NCBI GenBank assembly: GCA_903871555.1
Contig: CAIQHM010000002.1
Span: 1-52,565, forward strand
DNA length: 52,565 bases
Source: an uncultured Actinomycetes bacterium
GTDB lineage: Bacteria; Actinomycetota; Actinomycetes; Nanopelagicales; Nanopelagicaceae
Direction: 5' to 3'
The notes below the pieces were generated by a model that did not search any database, was not told where the DNA came from, and saw only the letters and a program-made list of their open reading frames with translations. Shown one piece after another: positions 16,859 to 24,880 of this stretch. The position numbers and the translations under genes were made by a program. The first letter of the stretch is position 1, and each line of letters opens with the position of its first letter.

Positions 16859-19021
16859 ATGGCAATAGTGCCAAAAGGTGCGCGTAAGCGCGCAAGCAAA
16901 AAATCTGCGGCCAAAGCTGCAGTAAATCAAGAGCCAGAAGTAGTAGAAGTTGAATCGGCTGAAAAAGCAGAGAAGAAAACTACTAAGAAATCTGCAGCTC
17001 CAAGTATTCCTGTTCCAATGTTTCAGGCAGCTCCTGAAGCAGTGGCGCCAAAGAAAGTTAAGGCAAAGGTCGCAGATGCTCCTGAAGCATCTGAAGAGAG
17101 CGAAGACTCTGATTCTGAAACAGGCGCACGTCGCCGTCGCCGTGGTGGCCGAGGCCGTCGCCGTGGTGGAAAAGATTCAAGTGAGACATCGCAAGATCGC
17201 GATTCCGATTCTGATGAAGTTTTAGATGCTGGTGCTATTTCAGAAGATGGCGAAGATGGCGAAGATTCCGGATCTGCATCACCACGCCGCAGGCGACGTC
17301 GCCGCGCAAAGGGCGATGGCGTAACACCAGGCGAAACGATTGAAGAAGATGGCGTTATAACTGTTGTAAAGGTAAGAGAACCTAGGGAACGCAAAGCACG
17401 AGAAGATCAACCAACCCGACCAGATCGCGGCGGACGTAATCGCAGTCGTAATGATCGCAATGATCGATCAGATCGCGGTGGCCGCAGTCGTAATGATCGG
17501 GAACCAAGAGATTTTGTTCGCCGTCGCGGAACGGTTATTACTGAATCAGAATTCCTTGCTCGTCGTGAAAATGTTGATCGCCAGATGTTGGTTCGCCAAG
17601 CTGGAGACCGTACTCAGATTGCAGTTCTTGAAGACAAAATCATGGTCGAGCATTATGTAAATCGAAATAGCAATATTTCATATGTTGGAAACGTTTATCT
17701 TGGAAAAGTTCAGAACGTTCTTCCATCAATGGAAGCAGCGTTCGTTGATATTGGTAAGGGCCGAAATGCAGTTCTCTATGCCGGTGAAGTTAACTGGGAT
17801 ACCGCAGGACTTGCAGATGGCGCACCTCGCAAAATTGAACATGTATTAAAGACTGGCCAATCAGTATTAGTTCAAGTAACTAAGGATCCAATCGGTCAAA
17901 AGGGTGCACGTTTAACGAGCCAGATTTCACTTCCAGGTCGTTACTTGGTTTATGTTCCAAGTGGTGAAATGAGCGGAATCAGCCGACGTCTGCCAGATCA
18001 AGAGCGCTCTCGTTTGAAATCTATTCTTAAGAATTTGATTCCAGAAGATGCTGGCGTAATTGTTCGTACTGCATCAGAAGGTGCATCTGAAGAAGAGCTC
18101 GAACGCGATGTCATTCGCCTAAAAGCGCAATGGGAAGATATTGAGAAGAAATCACAAGAATCTGGCACAAATGCGCCAGCACTTCTCTACTCAGAACCAG
18201 ATCTAACTGTCCGCGTAATCCGAGATATCTTCAACGAAGATTTCAATAAGTTAATTGTTCAAGGCGATCAAGCTTGGGAAGATATTAATAATTATCTCGG
18301 CCATATCGCACCTGAATTAACGGCCAAGATTGAGAAGTGGACCGGGGTTCGTGAACTATTCGTTGAAAATCGAATTGAAGAACAGCTCGCAAAGGCCTTT
18401 GATCGTAAGGTTTATCTACCTTCTGGTGGCTCACTTGTTATTGATCGCACTGAAGCGATGATTGTCATCGATGTAAACACTGGAAAATTTATCGGCAAGG
18501 GTGGAAACCTTGAAGAGACTGTAACCAAGAACAACTTGGAAGCGGCTGAAGAAATTGCCCGCCAACTTCGCCTTCGCGATATGGGCGGCATCGTGGTTAT
18601 CGACTTTATTGATATGACTCTCGAATCAAACCGTGATCTTGTGATGCGCCGCCTTATTGAATGTCTTGGCCGTGATCGCACAAAGCACCAAGTTGCTGAA
18701 GTGACTTCACTTGGTTTAGTTCAGATGACACGAAAGCGCGTTGGACAAGGACTTATCGAAGCATTCTCTACAACTTGTGAAAGTTGTGGTGGTCGTGGAA
18801 TTCATATCCATTCCGAACCTGTTAAAAAGGTTGCGTTAGAAAAAGATATGGAACAACGTTATGTGCCTCAGGTTCATGAAGATGAGACCGAAGAGGTCCA
18901 ATCAGATGAAGCTGAATCAGTTGAAGAAACAGTGGAAATCGAAAAGGTTGCAGAAGTTAAGGCTCCTGCGCCAAAGCGTCGCCGCCGGGCCGTTAGTACT
19001 GGTGTGATTACGCCTGAATAG
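16859..19021 (+). CDS. Ribonuclease E/G family endoribonuclease
   Basis: This 720-residue protein cleaves single-stranded RNA during mRNA decay and rRNA/tRNA maturation. Residues 1-220 are low complexity, with Arg-rich blocks (RRRRRGGRGRRR at 91-102, a second at 143-149, RND/RSD repeats at 194-214) and acidic Ser/Asp stretches. Residues about 273-360 form the S1 RNA-binding domain. The DNase-I-like core carries MIVIDVNTGKF (from about 534) and VVIDFIDM (about 580). The zinc-link is Cys640-x-x-Cys643. A short acidic tail ends in RRRRAVSTG. The start at ATG 16859 has GAGGAT 8 bases upstream. The N-terminal extension is the actinobacterial arrangement, opposite to the C-terminal scaffold of E. 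coli RNase E. Confidence 0.93.
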   Translation: MAIVPKGARKRASKKSAAKAAVNQEPEVVEVESAEKAEKKTTKKSAAPSIPVPMFQAAPEAVAPKKVKAKVADAPEASEESEDSDSETGARRRRRGGRGRRRGGKDSSETSQDRDSDSDEVLDAGAISEDGEDGEDSGSASPRRRRRRRAKGDGVTPGETIEEDGVITVVKVREPRERKAREDQPTRPDRGGRNRSRNDRNDRSDRGGRSRNDREPRDFVRRRGTVITESEFLARRENVDRQMLVRQAGDRTQIAVLEDKIMVEHYVNRNSNISYVGNVYLGKVQNVLPSMEAAFVDIGKGRNAVLYAGEVNWDTAGLADGAPRKIEHVLKTGQSVLVQVTKDPIGQKGARLTSQISLPGRYLVYVPSGEMSGISRRLPDQERSRLKSILKNLIPEDAGVIVRTASEGASEEELERDVIRLKAQWEDIEKKSQESGTNAPALLYSEPDLTVRVIRDIFNEDFNKLIVQGDQAWEDINNYLGHIAPELTAKIEKWTGVRELFVENRIEEQLAKAFDRKVYLPSGGSLVIDRTEAMIVIDVNTGKFIGKGGNLEETVTKNNLEAAEEIARQLRLRDMGGIVVIDFIDMTLESNRDLVMRRLIECLGRDRTKHQVAEVTSLGLVQMTRKRVGQGLIEAFSTTCESCGGRGIHIHSEPVKKVALEKDMEQRYVPQVHEDETEEVQSDEAESVEETVEIEKVAEVKAPAPKRRRRAVSTGVITPE

Positions 19022-19047
19022 GGCGGAATAGCTCAGTTCTGGTCAGT

Positions 19048-19099
19048 TTGACCTGAAGGCTAGGCGTTCCGTATCCTTACCCTCTGCCAGTTTCCTGGC
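19048..19099 (+). promoter_or_regulatory. Promoter of rplU-rpmA with a 5'-end hairpin
   Basis: TTGACC (19048-19053) and TATCCT (19072-19077) are 18 bases apart, a good sigma-70-type promoter that starts near 19084. The first transcribed bases would then form a hairpin, GCCAG (19086-19090) and CTGGC (19095-19099) with loop TTTC, followed by AT-rich sequence. This could protect the 5' end or take part in ribosomal protein feedback. The hairpin plus T-rich run could alternatively end the RNase E/G transcript. Confidence 0.5.
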
Positions 19100-19148
19100 T
19101 AGCTTTATTTATTACTTAGTTAACAAATGCATTTGGAAAGGTGTCACC

Positions 19149-19457
19149 GTGTACGCGATTGTAAAAGCAGGCGGCCGTCAAGAGAAGGTTGCCGTTGGCG
19201 ACACAGTTATTGTGGATCGCATTGATGCGAAAGCCGGTGCAGCTGTTTCATTCCCAGCGCTACTAGTTGTTGAAGGCGCAAACATTACTTCTGATGCTAA
19301 AGCACTTGCTGGTGTAAAAGTTACTGGCGAAATTGTTGAAGAGCTAAAGGGTCCAAAGATCGACATCCTTCGTTACAAGAACAAGACCGGCTATCGCCGT
19401 CGTCAAGGTTTCCGTTCCCAACTTACGCGCGTGAAGATCACCGCGATTACGAAATAA
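19149..19457 (+). CDS. rplU: 50S ribosomal protein L21
   Basis: This 102-residue ribosomal protein binds 23S rRNA near L20. [18 protein letters not shown] at the start and the C-terminal [17 protein letters not shown] segment are the family signatures. The start is GTG 19149 behind GGAAAGG. It is followed after 16 bases by rpmA, the standard rplU-rpmA-obg order. Confidence 0.97.
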   Translation: MYAIVKAGGRQEKVAVGDTVIVDRIDAKAGAAVSFPALLVVEGANITSDAKALAGVKVTGEIVEELKGPKIDILRYKNKTGYRRRQGFRSQLTRVKITAITK

Positions 19458-19473
19458 GGCAGGCGAATAAAAA

Positions 19474-19737
19474 ATGGCAAGTAAAAAGGGAGTCTCCTCA
19501 ACTCGTAACGGTCGCGATTCAAATGCGCAGTACCTTGGTATCAAGCGTTACGCAGGACAGATTGTTAAGAGCGGGGAAATCTTGGTTCGCCAACGCGGAA
19601 CAGTTTTTCACCCAGGACAAAATGTAGGTATCGGTAAGGACGACACACTGTTTGCTCTATCTGCAGGCGAAGTTGCTTTCGGTCGCGCTCGCGGTCGCAA
19701 AGTTGTGAATATCGTTCCCGTAGCTGTAGTCGCCTAA
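19474..19737 (+). CDS. rpmA: 50S ribosomal protein L27
   Basis: This 87-residue protein has an N-terminal tail that reaches the peptidyl transferase centre. It begins [19 protein letters not shown], close to the usual MAHKKGxGSSRNGRDS. [15 protein letters not shown] is the conserved core. There is no Firmicutes-type cleavable N-terminal extension. A strong terminator follows, so the rplU-rpmA transcript largely ends before obg. Confidence 0.96.
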   Translation: MASKKGVSSTRNGRDSNAQYLGIKRYAGQIVKSGEILVRQRGTVFHPGQNVGIGKDDTLFALSAGEVAFGRARGRKVVNIVPVAVVA

Positions 19738-19754
19738 CCCGCGGTTAAATTTTT

Positions 19755-19790
19755 GCGGGCCCGCGACAAGCGGGCCCGCATTTTTATTTA
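19755..19790 (+). terminator. Strong rho-independent terminator after rpmA
   Basis: Two copies of GCGGGCCCGC (19755-19764 and 19770-19779) enclose GACAA and are followed by ATTTTTATTTATT. This is the most GC-rich, most stable hairpin in the window and separates the ribosomal protein genes from obg. Confidence 0.93.
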
Positions 19791-19828
19791 TTAAAGAAGT
19801 TTTTTAAAGAGATGAAAGGAGAAGTGAA

Positions 19829-21319
19829 ATGGCAACATTCGTTGACCGCGTAACTCTCCATGCATTTGCCGGCAGTGGCGGAGATGGGTGCGTTTCCATT
19901 CACCGCGAAAAGTTCAAGCCACTTGGTGGCCCAGATGGCGGCAATGGCGGTCGTGGCGGCGATGTAATTCTTATCGTTGATCAAGACACCACAACACTTT
20001 TAGATTTCCACCATTCACCACATCGCCGCGGAACAAATGGTTCCCTTGGTTATGGCGATTATTGCAATGGCCGCGAAGGTAAAGATTTAACTCTGCATGT
20101 TCCAAATGGCACAGTTGTAAAAGATGTGCACGGAACTGTTCTTGCAGATTTAGTTGGATTCGGAACACGTTTCATCGCAGCTCAAGGCGGTAAAGGTGGA
20201 CTGGGAAATGCTGGCCTATCTTCATCGAAACGTCGCGCACCAGGCTTTGCACTTAAAGGTGAGCCAGGTGAAGAGCGCACTCTTATTCTTGAACTCAAGA
20301 GCGTTGCAGATATTGGTTTAATTGGTTTTCCATCAGCCGGAAAATCTTCACTTATTGCATCTATCTCTTCTGCCAAACCAAAGATTGCTGACTATCCATT
20401 CACAACGCTTGCACCAAACCTTGGTGTTGTCCAAGCAGGAGACACTCGCTTCACTGTTGCAGATGTTCCAGGTTTAATTCCTGGCGCTTCAGAGGGCAAA
20501 GGACTTGGTCTGGAATTCTTGCGTCACGTTGAACGTTGCGCAGCACTTGTACACGTATTGGATTGTGGAACCTTAGAAACAGATCGCGATCCAGTTAAAG
20601 ACTTCGACATTATTGAAGAAGAACTTTCACATTACGGCGGCCTTTCAGAGCGCCCACGTTTGATTGCGTTAAATAAAGTTGATTTACCTGATGGAAAAGC
20701 TATGGCTGATATGGTCCAACCAATTTTGGAAGCGCGCGGATACCAGGTTTACCAAATTTCCGCGGCATCACATATTGGTTTAACTGAACTTAATTATGCA
20801 ATGGCAAGAATTATTCAAGAGGCTCGTAAAGCTGAAGCTCTCGTTGAAAAAGCACGAATTGTTCTGCGCCCTGTCGCCGTTGGAAATTCTGGATTTACTG
20901 TTACTGCAAATACTGATGGTTCATTCACTGTATTAGGTGACAAGCCAGTTCGTTGGGTAAAGCAGACTGATTTTGGTAACACTGAAGCAATTGGTTATTT
21001 AGCAGATCGACTTGCAACTCTGGGAGTTGAAAAAGAGCTATTCAAAAAGGGTGCGAAAGCTAAGGATGAAGTTCGAATTGGTGAAGGCGATAACGCAGTC
21101 ATCTTCGATTGGGAACCATCAATTGAAGCTGGCGCAGAACTACTTGCTGGACCTCGAGGTGGCGATTTACGTTTGGAATCACCTTGGGCTGGCCGTTACA
21201 CCGAAGATTTAGTTGATGATCAATTAAGTGATGATGAAATCGCAATGCAATGGGAATACAACACCGAGAATCCAAAAGATCCACGCGTAGTTGTGGATGC
21301 GAAAACGGAGGATAACTAA
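19829..21319 (+). CDS. obgE: GTPase ObgE/CgtA
   Basis: This 496-residue GTPase is linked to 50S subunit assembly and stress responses. It has a glycine-rich Obg fold (about 1-158), then a G domain with G1 GFPSAGKSS (166-174), G3 [16 protein letters not shown] and NKVD. A C-terminal OCT domain follows (about 350-425). Ribosome binding site AAAGGAG precedes ATG 19829. The OCT domain and longer C-terminal tail occur in Gram-positive Obg proteins. The stop overlaps the proB start (TAATG). Confidence 0.96.
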   Translation: MATFVDRVTLHAFAGSGGDGCVSIHREKFKPLGGPDGGNGGRGGDVILIVDQDTTTLLDFHHSPHRRGTNGSLGYGDYCNGREGKDLTLHVPNGTVVKDVHGTVLADLVGFGTRFIAAQGGKGGLGNAGLSSSKRRAPGFALKGEPGEERTLILELKSVADIGLIGFPSAGKSSLIASISSAKPKIADYPFTTLAPNLGVVQAGDTRFTVADVPGLIPGASEGKGLGLEFLRHVERCAALVHVLDCGTLETDRDPVKDFDIIEEELSHYGGLSERPRLIALNKVDLPDGKAMADMVQPILEARGYQVYQISAASHIGLTELNYAMARIIQEARKAEALVEKARIVLRPVAVGNSGFTVTANTDGSFTVLGDKPVRWVKQTDFGNTEAIGYLADRLATLGVEKELFKKGAKAKDEVRIGEGDNAVIFDWEPSIEAGAELLAGPRGGDLRLESPWAGRYTEDLVDDQLSDDEIAMQWEYNTENPKDPRVVVDAKTEDN

Positions 21320-22086
21320 TGAATGCAAAGCGCATTGTTATCAAAGTTGGATCTTCAACCCTTACGGGAAGCGCCGGTACATCACTAAATGGTCAAGCAG
21401 TTGCAAAGCTGGTTGATGCAGTCGCCGAATTAAAAAGCGCTGGCAAAGAAGTAATCGTTGTGACATCTGCTGCAATCGCTGCAGGTATGGCACCACTTGG
21501 ATTGACTGAGCGCCCAACAGATCTTGCAACCCAACAAGCATCTGCATCTGTAGGCCAAGGTTTATTGATTGCTAAATACAGCGAAGAATTTACTCGTCAC
21601 AATATTGTTTCTTCGCAAGTATTGGTAACCGGCGATGATTTATCTCGCGATTTGCATAAAGAAAATGCCAAGCGAACTTTGATGCGACTTTTAGAACTCG
21701 GTGTTGTCCCAATCATTAATGAGAACGATTCTGTCGGCACCGAAGAAATTCGTCTAGGCGACAACGATCGCCTTGCCGCACTTGTACTTCAACTCATTGG
21801 CGCAGATTTGTTGGTTTTAGTTTCAGACATTGATGCCCTTTATGATGCTCCGCCAACACAGGCTGGCAGCAATCGCATTGCAAAAGTCACCAATTTTGCA
21901 GAGTTAAAGGGAATTGAAATAGGAGGCGTAGGCGCTTCCGGAGTTGGCAGCGGGGGAATGGTCACAAAGATTCAGGCTGCCGAAATCGCAATCGCAAGCG
22001 GTGCAAATATGCTGCTAACTGATTTAGCACATCTTAGTGATGCACTATCTGGAAAAGATTTCGGAACGATTTTTACTTCTAATTAA
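21319..22086 (+). CDS. proB: Glutamate 5-kinase, short form without PUA domain
   Basis: This 255-residue amino acid kinase phosphorylates glutamate as the first step of proline synthesis. The kinase fold is complete: KVGSSTLTG near the start, NENDSVGTEEIRLGDNDRLAA in the middle and GTGGM-like GVGSGGMVTKI near the end. It stops right after the kinase domain, whereas E. coli and Mycobacterium ProB carry an extra C-terminal PUA domain of about 100 residues. The start overlaps the obgE stop by one base. Its 3' end meets a convergent hydrolase gene, and the two reading frames overlap by 8 bases. The partner proA lies beyond that gene. Confidence 0.92.
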   Translation: MNAKRIVIKVGSSTLTGSAGTSLNGQAVAKLVDAVAELKSAGKEVIVVTSAAIAAGMAPLGLTERPTDLATQQASASVGQGLLIAKYSEEFTRHNIVSSQVLVTGDDLSRDLHKENAKRTLMRLLELGVVPIINENDSVGTEEIRLGDNDRLAALVLQLIGADLLVLVSDIDALYDAPPTQAGSNRIAKVTNFAELKGIEIGGVGASGVGSGGMVTKIQAAEIAIASGANMLLTDLAHLSDALSGKDFGTIFTSN

Positions 22087-23239
22087 GTTTTTGCGATACC
22101 TCAAGCAAGACTTTTGCCGTCGAAACAGTCTCATCTAATCCAGTTGGGTTATCTGAAAGTTTCACAATTAATGTTCGAGTTTTTGGATTAACGAAAATGT
22201 ATTGACCGTGAAGTCCTTCGGCTTGGCTGATGCCAGGGAATGGATGCCAGACAAATGCGCCATAACCCCAATTGTGATCAAGTTTTGTTACTGGTGTTTC
22301 CATCCGCTTTAACCAGACTGGATCAATGATTTGTTTTGCACCCGCTTGTCCGCCATTTAACATTGCGAGTCCCACGCGAGCGTAATCTCTTGCAGTTGCA
22401 TTGAAGCAACAGAAAGTTTTCTCAGTGCCGCCAACGCGATCAACATTCCAGGTCGCCGGATATTTTGCACCAATTGGTTGCCAGACATTTTTGCTGAAGT
22501 AATCAGCAACAGTTGTACCGGTGATGGCTTTAATAATCATGCCAAGCATCTGGGTATCAACGCTGCGATATTCGGACTTTGAACCAGGTTCAAAGGCCAT
22601 CTTCCGATTGTGCTTCATGAACCAATCAATATCGGTAGTTGCATACATTTGGGCAATCGCAACGCCCCAACCAGAAGGACCAGTTGGATAATTATCTGAA
22701 ACTCCAACGCCGCTCTGCATATCTAGAAGTGATTGCACTGTTACGCGATCAAATGAGGTACCAGTCTTTAACTCTGGGAAATACTTAATAAAGGTGTCAC
22801 TCTCTTTTAATTTTCCTTGGGCAATTAATTGTCCCGCAATAATCGAGGTCATTGTTTTTGCTACAGAATATGAAGGAAGTTGTGATGATTCGCTGAAACC
22901 ATTTTTGTAATACTCGTAGGTGATTACGCCATTTCTAACTAATAAAAAGGCGTTGGTATTTGTGCGATCCAAGAAATCCTGCCACTTTATTTGCTTACCC
23001 TTCCAGGCGACGGTATCTGGCGCTGCTTCAGAACTTGTTGGCCATTCAATCGGAGTCGTTGATGGGGCAATGGTGTGCCAAGGCATAAGGGTCGGTGTTT
23101 TCGATGCTGGAGCCAATCCAAGTTTTATAGACGCTATCGGATTTGGATAATGAATAAATCTCGTGAAGCCAGTTAAGGCAACGGCAAGAGCGACAAGAAT
23201 AATTACGGTATTTCGCAGCACTAGCAATAAACGTCTCAT
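22079..23239 (-). CDS. Serine hydrolase of the beta-lactamase/NylB-like family, membrane-anchored
   Basis: This 386-residue protein has a hydrophobic N-terminal helix (about residues 4-26), so it is probably anchored outside the membrane. The penicillin-binding fold is marked by S125-V-A-K128 (in LPSYSVAKTMTSI), Y224-R-S (in SKSEYRSVDTQMLG) and a late HGQYIFVNP segment. This combination resembles 6-aminohexanoate-dimer hydrolase and EstB-type esterases (family S12) more than true beta-lactamases. The substrate is unknown. It sits reversed between proB and proA, has a leaderless-type promoter (TACCCT, 6 bases before ATG) and shares its upstream region with proA. Confidence 0.82.
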   Translation of the reverse strand: MRRLLLVLRNTVIILVALAVALTGFTRFIHYPNPIASIKLGLAPASKTPTLMPWHTIAPSTTPIEWPTSSEAAPDTVAWKGKQIKWQDFLDRTNTNAFLLVRNGVITYEYYKNGFSESSQLPSYSVAKTMTSIIAGQLIAQGKLKESDTFIKYFPELKTGTSFDRVTVQSLLDMQSGVGVSDNYPTGPSGWGVAIAQMYATTDIDWFMKHNRKMAFEPGSKSEYRSVDTQMLGMIIKAITGTTVADYFSKNVWQPIGAKYPATWNVDRVGGTEKTFCCFNATARDYARVGLAMLNGGQAGAKQIIDPVWLKRMETPVTKLDHNWGYGAFVWHPFPGISQAEGLHGQYIFVNPKTRTLIVKLSDNPTGLDETVSTAKVLLEVSQKLN

Positions 23240-23271
23240 GAGATAAGGGTATGTTCCTCTAGGCTAGGAAC
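23240..23271. promoter_or_regulatory. Divergent overlapping promoters with inverted repeat
   Basis: Only 32 bases separate the two start codons. TAGGCT (23260-23265) lies 6 bases before the proA ATG. TACCCT on the minus strand (23246-23251) lies 6 bases before the hydrolase ATG. Each promoter's -35 region would fall in the other's initiation region, so simultaneous use looks difficult. GTTCCT (23253-23258) and AGGAAC (23266-23271), 7 bases apart, form a perfect inverted repeat over the proA -10 box. Confidence 0.55.
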
Positions 23272-24540
23272 ATGGAAGCCACCGCGATTATTAATCAACT
23301 TGCTGAAAAGGCAAGATTGGCTGCCCGCACTTTAATTGCGGCAAGTGATGGTGATCGCGTCGAAGCGCTTATTCGTATATCTGAGGAACTTGTCTCAAGT
23401 GAAGTCGAAATCTTGGCAGCAAACGCTAAAGATATGGCAAATGCCAAAGATGAAGGAATGAGCGAATCTATGCAAGATCGCTTGTTGTTAACGGCCGCCA
23501 GGGTTCATGGAATGTCCGATGGCGCCCGCCAAGTTTCAAAGATTCCTAGCCCACTTGGAAAAACCTTGCGCGAAAGTACTTTAGAAAATGGGCTACATCT
23601 AAAACAGATTTCCGTTCCTTTTGGTGTTGTTGGAATGGTTTATGAAGCTCGCCCAAATGTAACTGTTGATGCCGCAGTGATTTTACTTATGTCAGGAAAT
23701 GCTGCCTTACTTCGCGGGTCATCAAGTGCTGCTAATAGCAATGAAGTATTAGTAAATGTAATGCGCCGGGCTCTTACTAAAACAAATATTTCACCAGATG
23801 TAATTCAACTTGTGCCATCAAATGATCGTTCGACAGTGGCTGCATTGTTGCACGCACGGGGCAAGGTTGATCTAGTGATCCCACGGGGAAGTGCCGCACT
23901 AATTCGAACAGTCGTAGATGATTCAACAGTTCCAACAATTGAAACTGGCGCTGGTGTCTGCCATGTTTACATAGATTCTGAAGCGGATTTAGCAAAAGCG
24001 CTGCCAATCGTTTTGAATTCAAAGACTCATCGACCAAGTGTTTGCAATGCTGCCGAGACATTATTAGTCCATGAAAGCGTAGCTGCGAAATTCTTGCCAA
24101 TTGCACTAGCCGCACTGCGCGATGCAAAAGTAAAGTTGAATGTTGATAGCGCCGTAGTAAAAATTGCCCAAGCAAACAATATTGACGTGAGTATTGCTAA
24201 TGAGGCTAATTGGTCCACTGAATATAACGCGTTAGAAATGAATGTCGCCGTAGTTCCAAATTTATTGGCGGCATCAGACCACATTTCAAAGTATGGAACC
24301 AAGCACACCGAAGCAATCGTTACCGAATCACAAGCGAACGCTGCAAAATTTGTCGCCTTGAGTGATTGCGCTGCAGTAATGGTTAATGCATCGACAAGAT
24401 TTACTGATGGCGAACAGATGGGATTCGGCGCTGAAATCGGGATCTCAAATCAGAAGCTTCATGCCCGCGGCCCAATGGGTCTAGAACAGATGACCACGAC
24501 AACTTGGATTGTTACTGGCTCTGGCCAAATCCGCGCATAA
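23272..24540 (+). CDS. proA: Glutamate-5-semialdehyde dehydrogenase (gamma-glutamyl phosphate reductase)
   Basis: This 422-residue NADPH-dependent enzyme reduces gamma-glutamyl phosphate for proline synthesis. The aldehyde-dehydrogenase-type active cysteine is Cys258 (in THRPSVCNAAETL). PFGVVGMVYEARPNVT and the C-terminal GPMGLEQMTTTTWIV segment are family signatures. There is no ribosome binding site, and the -10 box directly precedes ATG 23272, so it is likely translated from a leaderless message. It is separated from proB by the reversed hydrolase gene, so the two steps are under separate control. Confidence 0.96.
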   Translation: MEATAIINQLAEKARLAARTLIAASDGDRVEALIRISEELVSSEVEILAANAKDMANAKDEGMSESMQDRLLLTAARVHGMSDGARQVSKIPSPLGKTLRESTLENGLHLKQISVPFGVVGMVYEARPNVTVDAAVILLMSGNAALLRGSSSAANSNEVLVNVMRRALTKTNISPDVIQLVPSNDRSTVAALLHARGKVDLVIPRGSAALIRTVVDDSTVPTIETGAGVCHVYIDSEADLAKALPIVLNSKTHRPSVCNAAETLLVHESVAAKFLPIALAALRDAKVKLNVDSAVVKIAQANNIDVSIANEANWSTEYNALEMNVAVVPNLLAASDHISKYGTKHTEAIVTESQANAAKFVALSDCAAVMVNASTRFTDGEQMGFGAEIGISNQKLHARGPMGLEQMTTTTWIVTGSGQIRA

Positions 24541-24571
24541 CTTCAATTTATAAGTAAGCACCTGCTCGCGA

Positions 24572-24577
24572 TAAGGT
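24572..24577 (+). promoter_or_regulatory. gatC promoter (-10, leaderless type)
   Basis: TAAGGT lies exactly 6 bases before the gatC ATG, with no Shine-Dalgarno sequence between. It probably drives gatCAB and, by read-through, ilvD. Confidence 0.5.
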
Positions 24578-24583
24578 TCGACT

Positions 24584-24880
24584 ATGGCCGCAATTTCTCG
24601 TGACGATGTCGCACACCTTGCAAAGCTGGCACGAGTTGAGATGACTCCAGACGAACTTGATCACATGGCCACCGAGCTTGATCAAATTTTAGGTGCTGTT
24701 AAGCGAGTTCAAGAAGTTGCTACTGCAGATATTCCACCAACGTCACATCCACTTTCGATGTCAAATATTTTTCGCGATGATGTTGTAAAGCCGAGTCTTA
24801 CAAATGAAGAAGCACTTTCAGGGGCACCTGCTAAAGCTGAAGAGCGCTTTAAGGTTCCACAAATTCTTGGTGAAGAATGA
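24584..24880 (+). CDS. gatC: Asp-tRNA(Asn)/Glu-tRNA(Gln) amidotransferase subunit C
   Basis: This 98-residue subunit wraps around GatA and GatB and stabilises the amidotransferase. It begins [22 protein letters not shown], and [22 protein letters not shown] matches the family. The stop overlaps the gatA start (ATGA). With GatA and GatB it converts misacylated Glu-tRNA(Gln) or Asp-tRNA(Asn) to the amide forms. Confidence 0.95.
   Translation: MAAISRDDVAHLAKLARVEMTPDELDHMATELDQILGAVKRVQEVATADIPPTSHPLSMSNIFRDDVVKPSLTNEEALSGAPAKAEERFKVPQILGEE

Noticed and set aside
19022-19070. Sequence beginning GGCGGAATAGCTCAG after the RNase E/G gene looks like the 5' half of a tRNA.
   Set aside because: There is no anticodon arm of the right size, no T-arm TTCRA motif and no closing acceptor stem. 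The stretch holds the rplU -35 and -10 boxes instead.
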